Shown here: piece after piece, positions 1 through 7,325 of the stretch
How the letters are laid out: each line of letters begins with the position of its first letter
How positions within the stretch are numbered: position 1 is the first letter of the stretch
NCBI GenBank assembly: GCA_019746355.1
Contig: JAIESC010000195.1
Location: 1 to 34,444, forward strand
Source of the DNA: Xanthobacteraceae bacterium
GTDB lineage: Bacteria; Pseudomonadota; Alphaproteobacteria; Rhizobiales; Xanthobacteraceae
Direction of reading: 5' to 3'
Length of the DNA: 34,444 nucleotides
Program-made: the position numbers and the translations under genes
The notes under the pieces: model-generated
Seen by the model: the letters and a program-made list of their open reading frames with translations, nothing else
Told to the model about the DNA's origin: nothing
Database searches by the model: none

Positions 1-432
1 GATGCCCCCCTCCGTCGCTGAGCAACCTTAGCCCAAGGGAACTGGCAGGCAATGAAGAACAACCCCTTCCCACAGGCACAAATGCTGGATTCCCAGGGGG
101 TGTTGCACGAATGGCACGGGGCTGTGCATAACCCCACAGGCCATCCGTTTGTTCTCGACAACCTCCTGAAATCCATCGCGATTCGGCCTTCGAGCCAGGT
201 CGAGAACAGGCACCGATCCAAGGCCCCATATGGGCTCTGTGCCGATTTGGCGCACTCGCTCGCACCGGCAACCTCCGCGGCGTTGCGCGCCCGCTACAGC
301 CCGCCAAACCGGCCGTCGCATCGTCTCAATTCGGCACGGACGCCGGCGATCGACCGGAAATTCAGCAGACATCCTGCAACATTTTTCGACAACACCGCGC
401 CCAAAAAATTCCTGTGCGTCGGTCGCACGCGT
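1..432. other. Gap without a convincing gene
   Basis: I see no ORF here with a credible start and ribosome binding site; the open frames are short or antisense extensions of the TPR gene. The stretch holds a perfect 10-bp palindrome CCCATATGGG (225-234) inside a loose GGCAC/GTGCC stem (209-243). It also holds one DnaA-box-like nonamer, TTATGCACA, on the minus strand (123-131). Neither is enough to name a function. It lies downstream of the minus-strand TPR gene. Confidence 0.5.
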
Positions 433-1119
433 CTAGCGGCCCGGCGCTTTCAGTGTCGCCGCGCGCGCGCGCCCCGCTTCGACATGATTGGGCTTGATCG
501 CGAGCGCCCGGTCGAACGCAGCCAACGCTTCCTCGTGACGACCGATCTCCTGCAGCGTCAGTCCGAGATTGCACAGCAGATCCGCGTTCGCCGGATCGAG
601 CAGCGAGGCCTTGGTCAGGTAGCGGATCGCATCGTCGTAACGCTTGGCTTCACGGAGCGCGAAGCCGAGATTGCTGAGAACGTGCGGCGACTCGGGATTG
701 CTCGCCAGTATCTTTTCGAAGTGCGCGATCGCCTCCTCGAAGCGCGCGCACTGCAGGAGGATTGCGCCGAGATTGTTGTGCGCACCGATGTTTCCCGGAT
801 CGAATGCGAGCGTCTGCTCATAGTGCGCCACCGCTTCGTCGAGTCGGCCAACGGCCTGAAGCGCGGCCGCAAGATTGTATTGCGCCTCGACATAATCGGG
901 CTTGAGCGCGAGTGCCCTGCGGATGAGATCTATGCCGCGGTCGGCCTGCCCCTGCTGGAAATAACTGAGGCCGAGAAAATGCAGCGCCGGATGGTAGGCA
1001 GGTTCGGCCTTCAGCAGCGCTTCGTAAGAGCTCTGCGCCTCAACCAGCCGTCCGGCCTGATGCGCGCGCGTTGCCTCAGTCAGCAGGCCTTCCAGATCGG
1101 ACGTGTTCGGCATGGCCAT
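433..1119 (-). CDS. TPR-repeat protein
   Basis: A 228-residue protein made almost entirely of tetratricopeptide repeats. About six 34-residue units run from roughly residue 10 to 211, with the usual signature (for example YNLAAALQAVGRLDEAVAHY and NNLGAILLQCARFEEAIAHF). TPR arrays are helical scaffolds for protein-protein binding. No signal peptide, membrane segment or fused catalytic domain is visible, so it is probably a cytoplasmic adaptor with unknown partner. I chose the ATG at 1119 because AGGGA lies 5 nt upstream; an upstream TTG (1134) and a second ATG (1113) are alternatives. It lies downstream of tRNA-Ser on the same strand, 54 bp away. Confidence 0.85.
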   Translation of the reverse strand: MAMPNTSDLEGLLTEATRAHQAGRLVEAQSSYEALLKAEPAYHPALHFLGLSYFQQGQADRGIDLIRRALALKPDYVEAQYNLAAALQAVGRLDEAVAHYEQTLAFDPGNIGAHNNLGAILLQCARFEEAIAHFEKILASNPESPHVLSNLGFALREAKRYDDAIRYLTKASLLDPANADLLCNLGLTLQEIGRHEEALAAFDRALAIKPNHVEAGRARAATLKAPGR

Positions 1120-1173
1120 TCCGGTCCCTGACAACCGCAGCCGGCGCTAGCGGCGCGGACGCGGACCACAAAG

Positions 1174-1265
1174 TGGCGGAGAGGGTGGGATTCGAACCCA
1201 CGATACGGTGTTACCCGTATGACGATTTAGCAAACCGTTGCCTTCAGCCACTCGGCCACCTCTCC
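1174..1265 (-). tRNA. tRNA-Ser (anticodon GCT)
   Basis: A class II tRNA of 92 nt with encoded CCA. The acceptor arms GGAGAGG and CCTCTCC pair, with discriminator G then CCA at 1174-1176. The D-arm GCCGAGTGGCTGAAGGC is typical of tRNA-Ser. The anticodon loop TTGCTAA carries GCT at 1229-1231. A long variable arm (CATACGGGTAACACCGTATC) and the T-arm GTGGGTTCGAATCCCAC follow. It decodes AGC/AGU. Confidence 0.97.
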
Positions 1266-1403
1266 GTCGCGGAAATCCCTACAGAATCTGAATTTTACGG
1301 TCAAATCGCGGCCAGGAAAGCCGCAATTCCCGCGAGTCCTGGCGGTCTCGCGGGCTGCGGAACAGATGGAGCGGGATTGGATGCGGCGATAGCCGGCGCG
1401 GCG

Positions 1404-1718
1404 TCAGGCCGCGGCGCGAAGCAGCGGCGCGGCGACCACAACCGGCAACGGGTGCGCCCTGAGCCAATCGCGCGCCGCGCGCTGCGCCTGGCCGATGTCG
1501 GCGTCCTTCATCTCGGCTGCGACCTCGCGGCGCATGCGCGCGCCTTCCGCGTGTCCCTTCATCGCCGCGATGTTGAACCACTTGTGCGCGGTAACGAGAT
1601 CGACCGCACCCTCGCGGCCGCTCGCGTACATCATGCCGAGCTCGAACAATGCGTCTGCCGTGACCGGCGCTCCGCCGATTCCGGACAACGCAAATTCCGG
1701 CAATTCAAAACGAGCCAT
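1404..1718 (-). CDS. Sel1-like repeat protein
   Basis: A 104-residue protein with a Sel1-like (SLR, TPR-related) helical pair: ALFELGMMYASGRE followed by LVTAHKWFNIAAMKGH, a very characteristic SLR core at about residues 23-55. The C-terminal half is an amphipathic Arg/Ala-rich helix ending in AAPLLRAAA. No signal peptide is seen. SLR proteins usually act as scaffolds; the partner is unknown. Start at 1718 is supported by AGGGGAG 6 nt upstream; a start at 1763 would add residues without a good binding site. It is a single gene between tRNA-Ser and the GST gene, all on the minus strand. Confidence 0.85.
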   Translation of the reverse strand: MARFELPEFALSGIGGAPVTADALFELGMMYASGREGAVDLVTAHKWFNIAAMKGHAEGARMRREVAAEMKDADIGQAQRAARDWLRAHPLPVVVAAPLLRAAA

Positions 1719-1886
1719 GACAAACTCCCCTGTCCGCGGGCGCCCGTCCCTATCGAGCGCCACATCTGCCCCACGGCCGGTTTGTCCGGTCCGTTGCCGC
1801 GATCATCGGCAGAAAATTTGAATCGCTATTTAAAAGTCGCGATGAATCGAGCGTGAATGCATCGACTGTCCTTGACGCCCGCAGCA

Positions 1887-1900
1887 CGGCGTTAACGCCG
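1887..1900. repeat. Perfect 14-bp palindrome upstream of the Sel1 gene
   Basis: CGGCGTTAACGCCG is self-complementary over all 14 bases. It lies in the 270-bp gap between the GST gene end and the Sel1-repeat gene start, about 170 bp upstream of the latter. It could be a dimeric operator or part of a weak GST-gene terminator; no T-run follows on either strand. Confidence 0.4.
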
Positions 1901-1988
1901 CAAAGGCCCGAAAATACCGGATTTCCGAGCGCTGGTGACGCGGCGCTAACCGTCGCTTTTCGCAGTCCGATAACCAAATGGACGATGC

Positions 1989-2747
1989 TCACCTCGCCCG
2001 CTGCCCGAACAACACCGCCCGCACTTTCGGATCGCGGACATCGACGCGGCTCGCCTCCTCGACGCGAATATGCATCCCGCGCTGAACCGCCGGCCGCGCG
2101 CGCACGGTGTCGAGCCAGCGCTTGAGATGCGGAAACTCGGCGAACGGTTTGATGCCTTCCCGTTCGCCCAGTCGCTCGGCGTGCCGGATCCATCCAACGC
2201 AGGCCATATCGGCGATGGAATAGTCCCCGACCAGAAAGCGGCGGTCCTTGAGCCGAGTGTTCATCACGCCGTAGAGCCGGTTCATCTCGTTGCCGAACCG
2301 CTCGATGGCGTAGGGCAGGCTCGCAGGCGCATAGCGGCGGAAGTGGTTCGCCTCCCCGGCCTTGGGCCCGAGATTGGCCATCTGCCAGAACAGCCATTCG
2401 TCGACGGCAACACGGGCGCGCTCGCCTTGCGGATAGAACCTGCCGGTCTTGCGCCCGAGGTATTGCAGGATCGCCCCCGACTCGAACACCGAGATCGGCC
2501 GTCCGCCGGGTCCGTCCGGATCGACGATCGCCGGCATGCGGTTGTTCGGCGATATCTTCAAAAACGACGGCTTGAACTGCTCGCCGCTCGCGATGTTCAC
2601 CGGGATCACATTGTACGGCAACCCGCATTCCTCGAGCATGATCGACACCTTCCAGCCGTTCGGCGTCGGCCAGAAATAGAGATCGATCGGCTTCGGCCGG
2701 CGCCCTGCCCGGCGCTTCGACGGCCTTCCCTTGGCGCCTGCCGCCAT
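1989..2747 (-). CDS. Glutathione S-transferase, Nu-class-like (YfcG/YghU type)
   Basis: A 252-residue cytosolic GST with an N-terminal thioredoxin-like domain (about 21-105) and C-terminal helical domain (about 110-230). The Ure2p/YfcG signature is clear: IDLYFWPTPNGWK supplies the Thr28 and Asn30 that replace the catalytic Tyr/Ser of other GSTs, followed by GEQFKPSFLKISPNNRMPAI and the glutathione-binding FESGAI (88-93). Family members bind glutathione disulfide and act as disulfide-bond oxidoreductases. The first 20 residues are a basic extension (GRPSKRRAGRRPKP). Start at 2747 has GGGAG 8 nt upstream. It is divergent from the PsiF-like gene, with 112 bp between starts. Confidence 0.9.
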   Translation of the reverse strand: MAAGAKGRPSKRRAGRRPKPIDLYFWPTPNGWKVSIMLEECGLPYNVIPVNIASGEQFKPSFLKISPNNRMPAIVDPDGPGGRPISVFESGAILQYLGRKTGRFYPQGERARVAVDEWLFWQMANLGPKAGEANHFRRYAPASLPYAIERFGNEMNRLYGVMNTRLKDRRFLVGDYSIADMACVGWIRHAERLGEREGIKPFAEFPHLKRWLDTVRARPAVQRGMHIRVEEASRVDVRDPKVRAVLFGQRAR

Positions 2748-2859
2748 CGCGTGTCTCCCGGTTTGCTTTTCACCAACCGAGAAGGATCGTAGGCTTGCTC
2801 CCGCCCAAGTCGAGCGGCCGCATCACGGCGGCCGCATCATCGTTCAGGAGAGAGGTGCC

Positions 2860-3111
2860 ATGTTGAAGCATTGTCTTGCGGCAGCCGTTGCCTTTGCTCT
2901 GATTGCGGCCCCGGCAGCACCGTCGTTCGCTCAGGCCACCACAACCGAAAAGACCGAGAAGAAGGCTGCCAAACAGCCGTCGAAGAAGCAGTCCGCCCAG
3001 CAGCAGAAGATGAAGGACTGCGCGGTCAAATGGGGCGACTACAAGAAAGAAAAGAAGGTGCAAGGCCGCGCCGAGCACCGCAAGTTCATGAGCGAATGTC
3101 TGAAGGCCTAA
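2860..3111 (+). CDS. PsiF-like exported protein
   Basis: An 83-residue protein with a clear Sec signal peptide (MLKHCLAAAVAFALIAAPAA, cleavage likely after SFA near residue 24). A Lys/Thr/Gln-rich linker leads to one PsiF-type repeat at about 46-83. That repeat has the family layout QQQKMKDC at the front and EHRKFMSECLKA at the end; Cys54 and Cys80 probably form a disulfide in the periplasm. PsiF of E. coli is phosphate-starvation induced; the molecular function is unknown and phosphate control here is inference. The ATG at 2860 follows AGGAGAGAGG closely. A strong hairpin terminator follows the stop. Confidence 0.85.
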   Translation: MLKHCLAAAVAFALIAAPAAPSFAQATTTEKTEKKAAKQPSKKQSAQQQKMKDCAVKWGDYKKEKKVQGRAEHRKFMSECLKA

Positions 3112-3141
3112 GTCCCGAAGGTCATAAGCTCCAGACGCACT

Positions 3142-3180
3142 GAGGGCGTCGAAGAGACCTCCAGTCTCGTCGACGCCCTC
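3142..3180 (+). terminator. Hairpin terminator after the PsiF-like gene
   Basis: GAGGGCGTCGA pairs with TCGACGCCCTC around an inner GAGAC/GTCTC stem and CTCCA loop, with one internal A/G mismatch. It starts 30 bp after the stop codon. The downstream T-run is weak (GCCGTCTTTC). Its symmetry would also let it stop minus-strand transcription from the micro-ORF. Confidence 0.75.
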
Positions 3181-3258
3181 GCCGTCTTTCAGTCTTGGGA
3201 GGTCGGGTCGCTCGCTTAGGCGCTCAACGCGCGACGCTCACCGGACCGTATGACGAAC

Positions 3259-3277
3259 CTTCGACGTGAAGTCGAAG
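3259..3277 (-). terminator. Stem-loop just downstream of the Lys-rich micro-ORF
   Basis: On the minus strand CTTCGAC pairs perfectly with GTCGAAG around a 5-nt loop, 14 bp after the stop of the 19-residue ORF. There is no clear T-run, so it may be a transcript-end stabiliser rather than an intrinsic terminator. Confidence 0.4.
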
Positions 3278-3291
3278 AGCGTAAGGCCGGA

Positions 3292-3351
3292 CTACTTCTT
3301 CTTCCGGGCCTTCGCCTTCTTCGCCTTCTTCGCCTTTCTCTTCTTCGCCAT
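3292..3351 (-). CDS. 19-residue Lys-rich micro-protein
   Basis: The frame reads MAKKRKAKKAKKAKARKKK then TAG: 11 Lys, 2 Arg, 5 Ala and the initiator Met, with no acidic residue. A near-perfect Shine-Dalgarno, AGGAGGG (3357-3363), lies 5 nt before the ATG, much better than chance for an ORF this short. A stem-loop follows the stop and an 8-bp inverted repeat lies in the leader, so the unit looks like a small independent transcript. The composition resembles the tails of histone H1-like and RNA-binding proteins; nucleic-acid or polyanion binding is inference. I do not recognise a named family. The alternative is a low-complexity Lys codon run that is not translated. Confidence 0.6.
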   Translation of the reverse strand: MAKKRKAKKAKKAKARKKK

Positions 3352-3939
3352 TGCTGCCCTCCTAGCCACGGGATGTGGCGATGTCGGAACAGTGAACATC
3401 GTGGATCGACGTTCACTGCATCTGGATTTACACCAGAGTGAGAGAAAAAACACCGACTCCGATTAACAGCGAGTGTACGCGCGCGCGGGCGCCGCTCTAT
3501 TCCATCCGCACGCCGTCGCGCGATGCACACCGCGCGCAACGCAAATGCGCAAATCATCCACCGCGCATGACGAAAACGGCGGACATCACGAAAACCCATA
3601 TGGAATGGGCATTTTTGCGCGCGACCGAAAATCGGAACGTCAGTTGGACGCAGCAAAAAAGCTCACGTCATCCACAGCTCGCCTTCGCTGCAAACCGAGG
3701 CGCTGTGTCGCTTCCGCCCGACCCAAAAATTTTTTCCACAGACCGTGTTTCGGAAGCGTTGCGCGGACGATGAATCGATCAAAAACGAGCGAATCGGCGG
3801 TTGGCTGATTCGCCGCGCGAGGCCAACTCGCGCGCCGTTCGAACGCTCGACAAGCATCCAGGCAATGCTGCCGATGGACAATGCGTGAGCGAATGTCGCG
3901 CAACGACCCGCGGCCCACCCGCGTATGGCGCTACCGGCC
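3352..3939. other. 588-bp gap with no convincing protein gene
   Basis: This stretch is richer in A/T runs than its surroundings. It holds the micro-ORF leader, a weak hairpin CCCAT-ATGGA-ATGGG followed by TTTTT (3595-3616), and two nonamers one base from the DnaA-box consensus: TCATCCACA at 3668-3676 and TTTTCCACA at 3732-3740, the latter beside an A5T6 run. Short open frames cross it on both strands, but none has a plausible start site or recognisable product. It ends at the gatB stop. Confidence 0.5.
3390..3418. promoter_or_regulatory. Inverted repeat in the leader of the micro-ORF
   Basis: CAGTGAAC (3390-3397) and GTTCACTG (3411-3418) are perfect 8-bp arms with a 13-bp spacer, so the half-site centres are 21 bp apart, two helical turns. 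That geometry fits an operator for a dimeric regulator; it could equally be a leader hairpin. It lies 39 bp upstream of the micro-ORF start. Confidence 0.45.
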
Positions 3940-5409
3940 TTAGACGCCGAGCTTCTTTTTCAGAAGATCGTTCACGGCCTGCGGATTGGCCTTGCCGCCA
4001 GAGGCTTTCATGACTTGGCCGACGAACCAGCCGATTGCTTTCGGGTTGGACTTGGCGTCGGCGACCTTGTCCGGGTTCTTGGCGACGATGTCGTCGACGA
4101 TCTTCTCGATCGCGCCGGTGTCGGTCACCTGCTTCATGCCGCGCTGCTCGACGATCGCACGCGGATCGCCGCCCTCGCTCCAGACGATCTCGAACAGGTC
4201 CTTGGCAATCTTGCCGGAGATCACCCCTTCGCCGATCAGGTCGAGGACCGCGCCAAGCTGCTTGGCGCTGACCGGAGTGTCCTCGATGCCCGTGCCTTCC
4301 TTGTTGAGCCGGCCGGTCAGCTCGTTGATCACCCAGTTGGCGGCAAGCTTGGCGTCGCGGCCGCGCGCCACCGCCTCGTAGTAGTCGGCAAGCGCCTTTT
4401 CCCCGACCAGCACGTCGGCGTCGTAAGCCGACAAGCCATGCTCGGACACGAACCGCGCCCGCTTCTGGTCCGGCAGCTCCGGCAGGTGCTGCTTCAGGTC
4501 GTCGACATAGGCCTGGTCGAACTCCAGCGGCAGCAGGTCCGGATCGGGGAAATAGCGGTAGTCGTGCGCCTCCTCCTTCGACCGCATCGAGCGGGTTTCG
4601 CCCTTGTTCGGGTCGAACAGCCTCGTCTCCTGGTCGATCGTGCCGCCGTCCTCGATGATCTCGATCTGGCGACGCGCCTCGTGCTCGATGGCCTGGCCGA
4701 CGAAGCGGATCGAATTGACGTTCTTGATCTCGCAGCGCGTCCCGAGCGGGTCGCCCGGCTTGCGCACCGACACGTTGACGTCGGCGCGGAGGCTTCCCTT
4801 CTCCATGTCGCCGTCGCAGGTGCCGAGATAGCGCAGGATCGAGCGCAGCTTCGACAGAAATGCCTTGGCCTGCTCCGACGAACGGATATCCGGCCTCGAG
4901 ACGATCTCCATCAGCGCCACGCCGGACCGGTTGAGGTCGATCGCGCTCATGTTCGGGTGCTGGTCGTGCAGCGACTTGCCGGCGTCCTGCTCCAGATGCA
5001 GCCGCTCGATGCCGACCGTGACGGTCTCGCCGTCCGGCATCGCCACCGAGACTTCGCCCTCGCCGACGATCGGCTGCTTGTACTGGCTGATCTGATAGCC
5101 CTGCGGCAGGTCGGGATAGAAGTAGTTCTTGCGGTCGAACACCGAGCGCAGGTTGATCCTGGCGTTGAGGCCGAGCCCCGTGCGGACCGCCTGCCGGACG
5201 CACTCCTCGTTGATCACCGGCAGCATCCCCGGCATCGCCGCGTCGACCAGCGACACATGGCTGTTCGGCTCGCCGCCGAATTCCGTCGAGGCGCCGGAGA
5301 ACAGCTTGGCGTTGGAGGTGACCTGGGCATGGACCTCCATGCCGACCACGACCTCCCACTCGCCGGTTGCGCCCTTGATCAGCTTCGACGGTTTGTTCTG
5401 CACGTTCAT
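3940..5409 (-). CDS. gatB: Asp-tRNA(Asn)/Glu-tRNA(Gln) amidotransferase subunit B
   Basis: A 489-residue GatB, the subunit that binds misacylated Glu-tRNA(Gln) or Asp-tRNA(Asn), phosphorylates the side chain and receives ammonia from GatA. Seen in the sequence: [20 protein letters not shown] at the N-terminus, [70 protein letters not shown], and a C-terminal GatB/YqeY helical domain ending in [10 protein letters not shown]. Length is normal. I chose the ATG at 5409 because the conserved protein begins there; an in-frame ATG at 5478 would add a basic extension, and neither has a strong ribosome binding site. gatC and gatA lie about 4-6 kb away. Confidence 0.96.
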   Translation of the reverse strand: MNVQNKPSKLIKGATGEWEVVVGMEVHAQVTSNAKLFSGASTEFGGEPNSHVSLVDAAMPGMLPVINEECVRQAVRTGLGLNARINLRSVFDRKNYFYPDLPQGYQISQYKQPIVGEGEVSVAMPDGETVTVGIERLHLEQDAGKSLHDQHPNMSAIDLNRSGVALMEIVSRPDIRSSEQAKAFLSKLRSILRYLGTCDGDMEKGSLRADVNVSVRKPGDPLGTRCEIKNVNSIRFVGQAIEHEARRQIEIIEDGGTIDQETRLFDPNKGETRSMRSKEEAHDYRYFPDPDLLPLEFDQAYVDDLKQHLPELPDQKRARFVSEHGLSAYDADVLVGEKALADYYEAVARGRDAKLAANWVINELTGRLNKEGTGIEDTPVSAKQLGAVLDLIGEGVISGKIAKDLFEIVWSEGGDPRAIVEQRGMKQVTDTGAIEKIVDDIVAKNPDKVADAKSNPKAIGWFVGQVMKASGGKANPQAVNDLLKKKLGV

Positions 5410-5579
5410 CGGAAAGCTCTTGGCAAGTCTCTTGCGACGTTTCTTGGCCGCACGGTTCCCATCCCATCGCCCCGCCATGCGGCAAGGTCAAGGCCGCACC
5501 GCGGTCCCGCCCCACGTGGTTGTCGCTTGATTGAGGCGCCAGTACTGTGCGGCCGCAACAAACCTCACCCCGGGACGAA

Positions 5580-6581
5580 ATGCACAAGTTCACACGACGC
5601 CAAGCCATCAAGCTCGCGGCCGCATCGGCGCTCGCGACGGGCTTTCCCGCGATTGTCCGCGCCCAGGCTCAAGCCTGGCCCAGCCGCGTGGTCCGGCTGA
5701 TCGTGCCGTTTGCCGCCGGCGGCGCGAACGAGGCGTTCGCCCGCAACCTCGCGACCAAGCTTTCGGAGATCTGGGGCCAGCAGGTCATCATCGAGAACAA
5801 GCCCGGCGCGGGCGGCAATCTCGGCGCCGAGCTCGTCGCACGCGCCGACCCGGACGGCCACACGCTCTTGATCGCCTCGTTCCCGCACGCCGTGAACCGC
5901 TTTCTCTACCCTTCCGTGACCTACGACATCGTCGCCGACTTTGCCCCGGTGACGGTGATCGGCGTCACGCCCAACCTGATGGTGGTGCCGAACTCTTCGC
6001 CGGCGAAGACCGTCGCCGAGTTCATCGCCCACGCCAAGGCCAATCCCGGCAAGATGACCTTCGCCTCGTCCGGCGCGGGCACCTCGATCCATCTGAGCGG
6101 CGAGCTGTTCAAGCGCGTCGCGGGGCTCGATCTGACCCACGTGCCCTATCGCGGCGGCGCGCCGGCGCTGGCCGATCTCATCCCGGGCCGCGTCGACCTG
6201 ATGTTCAACGTGATGTCCTCGGTGCTGCCGCAGGTGCAGGGCGGCCAGATGCGCGCGCTCGCCGTGACCACCGCACAGCGGGTCGCCGCCGCGCGCGAAT
6301 ATCCGACCATGATCGAGGCCGGCGTGCCGGGCTTCGCGGTGACCGGCTGGTTCGGCTTCATGCTGCCGGCCAAAACCCCGCCGGAGATCGTCCGCAAGGT
6401 GCATGCCGACAGCGTCGCGGCGATCCGCGATCCGGCCGTGCAAGGCCGGCTGGAGAACCTCGGCGTCATCGTCACCGGTTCGAGCCCCGAGGAGTTCGCC
6501 AAATTCCTGAAAGACGAAACCGAAAAATGGGGACCGGTGATCAAGGAGGCCGGCATCAAGGTTGGCGGCGGGCCGCAATGA
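5580..6581 (+). CDS. Bug-family substrate-binding protein with TAT signal
   Basis: A 333-residue periplasmic binding protein of the Bug/TctC family (tripartite tricarboxylate transporter type). The N-terminus MHKFTRRQAIKLAAASALA is a twin-arginine signal, with cleavage likely at IVRAQA near residue 29. Family hallmarks follow: WPSRVVRLIVPFAAGGANE, VIIENKPGAGGNLGAELVAR, MTFASSGAGTSIHLSGELFK, HVPYRGGAPALADLIPGRVD and the C-terminal SPEEFAKFLKDETEKWGPV. These proteins bind carboxylates or other small metabolites; the ligand is unknown. No TctA/TctB membrane genes are adjacent. GGGA precedes the ATG by about 5 nt. Its stop overlaps the upstream candidate ATG of the next gene (ATGA). Confidence 0.9.
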   Translation: MHKFTRRQAIKLAAASALATGFPAIVRAQAQAWPSRVVRLIVPFAAGGANEAFARNLATKLSEIWGQQVIIENKPGAGGNLGAELVARADPDGHTLLIASFPHAVNRFLYPSVTYDIVADFAPVTVIGVTPNLMVVPNSSPAKTVAEFIAHAKANPGKMTFASSGAGTSIHLSGELFKRVAGLDLTHVPYRGGAPALADLIPGRVDLMFNVMSSVLPQVQGGQMRALAVTTAQRVAAAREYPTMIEAGVPGFAVTGWFGFMLPAKTPPEIVRKVHADSVAAIRDPAVQGRLENLGVIVTGSSPEEFAKFLKDETEKWGPVIKEAGIKVGGGPQ

Positions 6582-6598
6582 TCGAGGATCAAGCGAAA

Positions 6599-7288
6599 AT
6601 GAGCGCCACCATCACAGTCCTGTCCTCGCTCGCCACCCGCGAGGCCTATCTCGAGCTCGTGCCGCAGTTCGAACAATCGACCGGCACCGAGGTGTCCACC
6701 ACCTGGGCCGGGACCGTGGACATCAACAAGCGGATGGCCGCCGGCGAGGTGTTCGATCTGATCATCAGCTCGAATGCGGCGATCAGCGATTTCGCCGCGC
6801 ATGGCAAGGTCGTCAAAGGCACTCAAGCCATTCTCGCCAAGGTCGGCATCGGCATCGGCGTCCGCAAGGGCGCCGCCAAGCCCGACGTGAGCACATCCGA
6901 GGCTTTCAAGCGCGCCCTGCTCGGCGCCAGAAGCGTCGGCCTCTCGACCGGGCCGAGCGGCGTCTACCTCGAAAAGCTGTTCGAGCGGCTCGGCGTCGCC
7001 GAGGCGGTGAAGGCCAAGACCAGGCTCATTCCCTCAGGCGGCACCGTTTCGACGCTCCTTGCCAATGGCGAGGCCGAGATCGGCTTCCAGCAGGTCAGCG
7101 AGATCGCCCATGCCGACGGCGTCGATTACGTCGGTCCGCTGCCGGCGGAATTGCAGCTCATCTCCGTGTTCACCGCGGGCGTTCACGCGCGCGCGGCGCA
7201 CCCCGCCGAGGCTTCCGCACTGGTCAAATTCCTGACCGCGCCGGCAGGTCTCGCGGTGATGAAGAAGCACGGCCTCGAGGCGCCCTGA
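6599..7288 (+). CDS. ModA-like substrate-binding protein without signal peptide
   Basis: A type 2 periplasmic-binding-fold protein related to molybdate-binding ModA. It has MSATITVLSSLATREAYLEL at the start, then FDLIISSNAAISDFAAHGKV, SVGLSTGPSGVYLEKLFERL, LLANGEAEIGFQQVSEI, VDYVGPLPAELQ, and a C-terminal SALVKFLTAPAGLAVMKKHG. About 229 residues, nearly full ModA mature length, but with no leader: the protein begins directly at the first beta strand. I chose ATG 6599 (GAGG at 6584); an ATG at 6578 overlaps the previous stop. It is probably cotranscribed with the Bug protein. A cytoplasmic ligand-binding role is inference. Confidence 0.8.
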   Translation: MSATITVLSSLATREAYLELVPQFEQSTGTEVSTTWAGTVDINKRMAAGEVFDLIISSNAAISDFAAHGKVVKGTQAILAKVGIGIGVRKGAAKPDVSTSEAFKRALLGARSVGLSTGPSGVYLEKLFERLGVAEAVKAKTRLIPSGGTVSTLLANGEAEIGFQQVSEIAHADGVDYVGPLPAELQLISVFTAGVHARAAHPAEASALVKFLTAPAGLAVMKKHGLEAP

Positions 7289-7303
7289 CCCGGGCGCATG
7301 ATC

Positions 7304-7325
7304 CGCCGCGCGCTACTGCGCGGCG
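7304..7325. terminator. Shared hairpin between convergent genes
   Basis: CGCCGCGC and GCGCGGCG form an 8-bp stem around GCTACT. It sits between the ModA-like gene stop (7288) and the patatin gene stop, and contains the latter stop codon. Neither strand has a good T-run, so termination is plausible but not certain. Confidence 0.4.

Noticed and set aside
52..1131. A 359-codon plus-strand frame across the TPR gene
   Set aside because: It is antisense to a clear TPR array and has no domain or ribosome binding site.
3440..3940. Chromosome replication origin
   Set aside because: Only two imperfect DnaA-like nonamers, no clear clustered boxes or unwinding element, and no dnaA, hemE or parAB neighbours.
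5410..5478. N-terminal extension of GatB with a KKRRKR stretch
   Set aside because: The conserved protein begins at 5409; the extension has no ribosome binding site and its basic run is a product of codon bias.
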